This document shows positions 61,533-64,000 of a stretch of DNA of 64,000 bases, piece by piece. The stretch covers positions 1,488,001 through 1,552,000 of the forward strand of contig NZ_CP055153.1 of assembly GCF_014075995.1 (NCBI RefSeq), given 5' to 3'. Position 1 is the stretch's first letter, and each line of letters begins with the position of its first letter. The position numbers were made by a program, and so were the translations under genes. The notes under the pieces are model-generated. The model worked only from the letters and a program-made list of their open reading frames with translations, ran no database searches and was not told the DNA's origin. The stretch is from Adhaeribacter radiodurans (GTDB lineage: Bacteria; Bacteroidota; Bacteroidia; Cytophagales; Hymenobacteraceae).

Positions 61533-62795
61533 ATGAAAAACTTCTTTCGGTCTATCCACTTATACCTGAGCCTGGCCGGCGGATTGGTAATTGGCTTAGT
61601 TTGCTTTACGGGAGCAGCTATGGTTTTTGAGAAGGAAATGATGCAGGCTATTTACCCGGATCGGTACAAAGTAATTCCGGGTACCCAACGCTTACCCCTG
61701 GAACAACTGTTGGCCAACTTTAACCAGGCTAAACCAGGCGTAAAAGTAGCTGGCGTAAAAGTTTACAGCGATCCTAATCGTACCGTTGAATTAAGCTACT
61801 CCGATGAAAAACCCGGCAACAAAGAGGTGGGCAAAGGAGAACATAAGGCCCGGGAAAACAAAGACCAACAAGCGAAAGCAGAAGGCAAAGAAAGCCATGA
61901 AAAAGCCGTTAAAGGCGAAAAGGGCGGCCATGGTAAAGGTGGTAAAGGCGGCGGCCGACCAGGCAATGTGGCTTTCATTAATCCTTACACCGGTCAGTTA
62001 GTAGCTACTTCTACGCAAAAAAACGCTTTTTTTCGGAATATGTTTGAGTTGCACCGCTGGCTGTTAGTGCAAGAACCCGGTAAAATGATTGTGGGGGTAA
62101 GCACTGTGGTGTTTCTATTTATTTTGATCACAGGTATTATTTTGTGGTGGCCTAAAAACAAAAAAATCCTTCAGCAACGCCTGACTATTAAATGGAATGC
62201 CGGTTGGAAGCGCATTAACCACGACTGGCACATTGTTATTGGTTTTTATACTGCTATTTTCTTATTTGTTTTTGCTTTTACCGGCTTAGCCTGGTCGTTC
62301 GAATGGTTTAACGATGGCATTTATACCATTACCAACACAAATAAAGAACAACCTGAACCGCCTCAATCGCAGGTTAAAGAAAGCGCCCAGCCAATTACTT
62401 TTGATCAAGCTTATGCAACGGCACAGCAGCAAATGCCTTCTGCTGAATTCTACCAGTTCAATCGTCCGCGGGAGGCCGAAGATGCCTTTACGGTAATGGT
62501 AATGCCAAAAGATGCTGCTCATGAGCGGGCTACCAGCCAATTATTTTTAGATCAGTATTCTGGCGCGAAAATTGGCCAGCTATTATTTCAGGATAAGAAT
62601 TTAGGGCAACGCGTTCGTAGTACTTTTTATCCGGTTCACGTAGGTTCTATTGGCGGTTTACCGGGTCGCATTATTGCTTTTATTTCGTGCTTGGCAGGCT
62701 TTACATTCCCCATTACGGGGGTTATACTTTGGATCAACCGCTTACGTAAGAATAAAAAGAAAAAAATAAAAAAAGCTTTAGCTCAAGCGATATAA
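61533..62795 (+). CDS. PepSY-associated membrane protein with Lys/His/Gly-rich loop
   Basis: A 420-residue PepSY_TM protein. Helix 1 (about 10-32, LYLSLAGGLVIGLVCFTGAAMVF region), a periplasmic PepSY part, helices at about 188-207, 228-250 and 375-397 (IGGLPGRIIAFISCLAGF). Histidines in membrane helices (FELHRWLLV; NHDWHIVIGFYT; PVHVGSIGG) are the heme- or redox-associated ones of this family. Between residues 95 and 145 a charged insert rich in Lys, Glu, His and Gly (GEHKARENKDQQAK; GGHGKGGKGGGR) interrupts the first PepSY region. The partner receptor gene directly upstream implies reductive iron release from ferric siderophore in the periplasm or cytoplasm. Confidence 0.85.
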   Translation: MKNFFRSIHLYLSLAGGLVIGLVCFTGAAMVFEKEMMQAIYPDRYKVIPGTQRLPLEQLLANFNQAKPGVKVAGVKVYSDPNRTVELSYSDEKPGNKEVGKGEHKARENKDQQAKAEGKESHEKAVKGEKGGHGKGGKGGGRPGNVAFINPYTGQLVATSTQKNAFFRNMFELHRWLLVQEPGKMIVGVSTVVFLFILITGIILWWPKNKKILQQRLTIKWNAGWKRINHDWHIVIGFYTAIFLFVFAFTGLAWSFEWFNDGIYTITNTNKEQPEPPQSQVKESAQPITFDQAYATAQQQMPSAEFYQFNRPREAEDAFTVMVMPKDAAHERATSQLFLDQYSGAKIGQLLFQDKNLGQRVRSTFYPVHVGSIGGLPGRIIAFISCLAGFTFPITGVILWINRLRKNKKKKIKKALAQAI

Positions 62796-62816
62796 GTTAG
62801 AAAGTAAAGGTTTATA

Positions 62817-62874
62817 GAACATAAAAAATAACCCTGGTGGAATTTAACTTCAACCAGGGTTATTTTTTATGTTC
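62817..62874. terminator. Bidirectional terminator, 22-bp perfect stem
   Basis: 62817-62838 (from GAACATAAAAAATAACCC) and its exact reverse complement at 62853-62874 enclose a 14-base loop, between the convergent genes ending at 62795 and 62958. Confidence 0.85.
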
Positions 62875-62957
62875 TATCTGAAGCCAGATACGCATTTGAT
62901 ATTAATAATTATTTACTAAATCTATCTGCTAAATCTTTTACAGAAATTTTAAAAAAG

Positions 62958-63989
62958 CTACTTGGCTGTTGTATTCAGTTTGTCTTGCTCCGTTTTTTGC
63001 AATACAATAGAAGTAGTAGGTAAGGCAAATTCGGCTTGGTGCTTTTCTACTATCTCTACAATTTTGTAGTTAATCTCTTCTTTTATATTAATATATTCGT
63101 TCCAGTCCATGGTATCTACAAAGTACTGCACCATAATGTCTTTAGAATGTGAGCCTAACCGATTGAAACGCACCCGGCCATCCTGATTCGTATGAGGATG
63201 ATTATCAATAAAGGTCTGGATTTCGGCAGCAATAGCCCGAACTTGTTCAGAAGTAGTTTTATAGGTAACCGACACATCAAATAAAACCCGCCGGAAGGTA
63301 CGTAGTGTAAGGTTATCTAAAGGTTTATCAATCATGTGTTTGTTGGGCAGCGTTACGTAACTTTTTTCGAGTGTACGGATGCGGGTACTCCGGAATCCAA
63401 TTTTTTCTACTACCCCGGTTATTTCTCCAACCTGCACCAAATCGCCTACTACAAATGGTTGGTCCAGAAAAATGGTAAACGATGCTAATAAATTTTCGAT
63501 GCTTTCTTTAGCGGCAAAAGCTAAGGCTAGTCCGCCTACTCCCAAACCAGTTATTAGTTTGGTTACATCCACGTAAAAAACCGTTCCCAGTATTACAAAA
63601 AAGCCAATTAGCACTAAAATAATTTTAGTAAAATCTTTAAAAAACGGTACTAATTGGTCATCGAGCTTCGAAATTGTTTTTTCGGCCCGTTTCATAAAGA
63701 TCATTCCAAAAAAATCTACTAACCTTAGTATCACCCAGGTTATGGATAATATTAAAAATATGCGGTAAATCCGTTGCGTAATCGTCTTAAAGCCCAAATT
63801 CCCTTTCTCCGGTAAACCAAAAAATTCAGTTGGATAATGAAGCCTGTCGAACGCCAGGTACAGAAAAATTAAAAAAGTTAAGAAAGCCAGAGGGGTTACC
63901 AATAAGCGCCGGAAATCAGCTTTTGTTACATCAACGGAGTAGCTCTTCACAAACCCGTATAAAATACCGGAAAGTAATTGCGATAACAT
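62958..63989 (-). CDS. MscS-family mechanosensitive channel
   Basis: A 343-residue MscS-type protein. Membrane helices are seen near residues 33-51, 75-98, 118-141 and 145-165; the pore-lining helix is VTKLITGLGVGGLALAFA with AAKESIENLLASF (Gly/Ala-rich, 145-172). The beta domain (about 177-240) includes FVVGDLVQVGEITGVVEKIGFRSTRIRTL, the family signature, and an alpha-beta cap follows. Channels of this type release solutes during hypoosmotic shock; some members are signal-modulated. The ATG at 63987-63989 is used as start; no stop codon occurs before the window edge, so a longer N-terminus is possible. Confidence 0.88.
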   Translation of the reverse strand: MLSQLLSGILYGFVKSYSVDVTKADFRRLLVTPLAFLTFLIFLYLAFDRLHYPTEFFGLPEKGNLGFKTITQRIYRIFLILSITWVILRLVDFFGMIFMKRAEKTISKLDDQLVPFFKDFTKIILVLIGFFVILGTVFYVDVTKLITGLGVGGLALAFAAKESIENLLASFTIFLDQPFVVGDLVQVGEITGVVEKIGFRSTRIRTLEKSYVTLPNKHMIDKPLDNLTLRTFRRVLFDVSVTYKTTSEQVRAIAAEIQTFIDNHPHTNQDGRVRFNRLGSHSKDIMVQYFVDTMDWNEYINIKEEINYKIVEIVEKHQAEFALPTTSIVLQKTEQDKLNTTAK

Positions 63990-64000
63990 GGTTTTAAATA

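Noticed and set aside
1-64000. CRISPR array or rRNA operon
   Set aside because: No regularly spaced repeats of 24-40 bases and no rRNA-like conserved blocks were seen anywhere in the window.

Overview
The window is chromosomal DNA of a member of the Bacteroidota, most likely order Cytophagales and possibly Hymenobacteraceae (Adhaeribacter-like). That placement is an inference from gene content: a type IX secretion sorting tail, SusC/TonB-type receptors with carboxypeptidase-regulatory domains, a PorE-like TPR/PD40/OmpA lipoprotein, a long Bacteroidota-type PurM, DUF4476, and a tRNA promoter that fits the Bacteroidota TTG-N19-TAnnTTTG consensus. No taxonomic search could be run.

Layout. 1-10.6 kb is core chromosome: the tail of an AraC regulator, low-complexity and hypothetical proteins, DUF4476, purM, the PorE-like lipoprotein, a conserved small protein, and a two-gene membrane Fe-S oxidoreductase module. 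At 10.66 kb a tRNA-Phe gene carries an integrated element of about 12.8 kb (10672-23495), bounded by a 61-bp direct repeat of the tRNA 3' part. The tyrosine integrase lies at the right end. The left half holds a VapE-like replication ATPase, small unknown proteins and structured noncoding DNA. The right half holds a tightly coupled four-gene minus-strand operon: a protein with two GHKL ATPase modules, a response regulator with no DNA-binding domain, an HNH nuclease and an N6-adenine DNA methyltransferase. I regard this operon as the best candidate for an undescribed system: a phosphorelay or MORC/MutL-like-ATPase-controlled restriction or anti-phage locus on a satellite-like element.

24.3-53.9 kb is a large exopolysaccharide locus. 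It holds a minus-strand assembly run (response regulator, receiver-fused initiating sugar transferase, half-length TolC-like protein, Wzz with a degenerate BY-kinase, Wzy-like polymerase, seven glycosyltransferases, two acyltransferases and a flippase), a hybrid sensor whose kinase core is degenerate, a remarkable single polypeptide joining a processive GT2 synthase to two glycoside-hydrolase-like domains, a related lipoprotein hydrolase, and a secreted T9SS glycosidase. No Wza-type export lipoprotein is seen in the window.

54.4-64 kb holds two TonB-dependent receptors, an esterase, a TerB-like protein with an apparent frameshift at a G7 tract, a PepSY membrane protein paired with the siderophore-type receptor (iron uptake), and an MscS channel. 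Coding density is high and convergent pairs are separated by long perfect hairpins. The tRNA-Phe element is visibly more AT-rich than its flanks.
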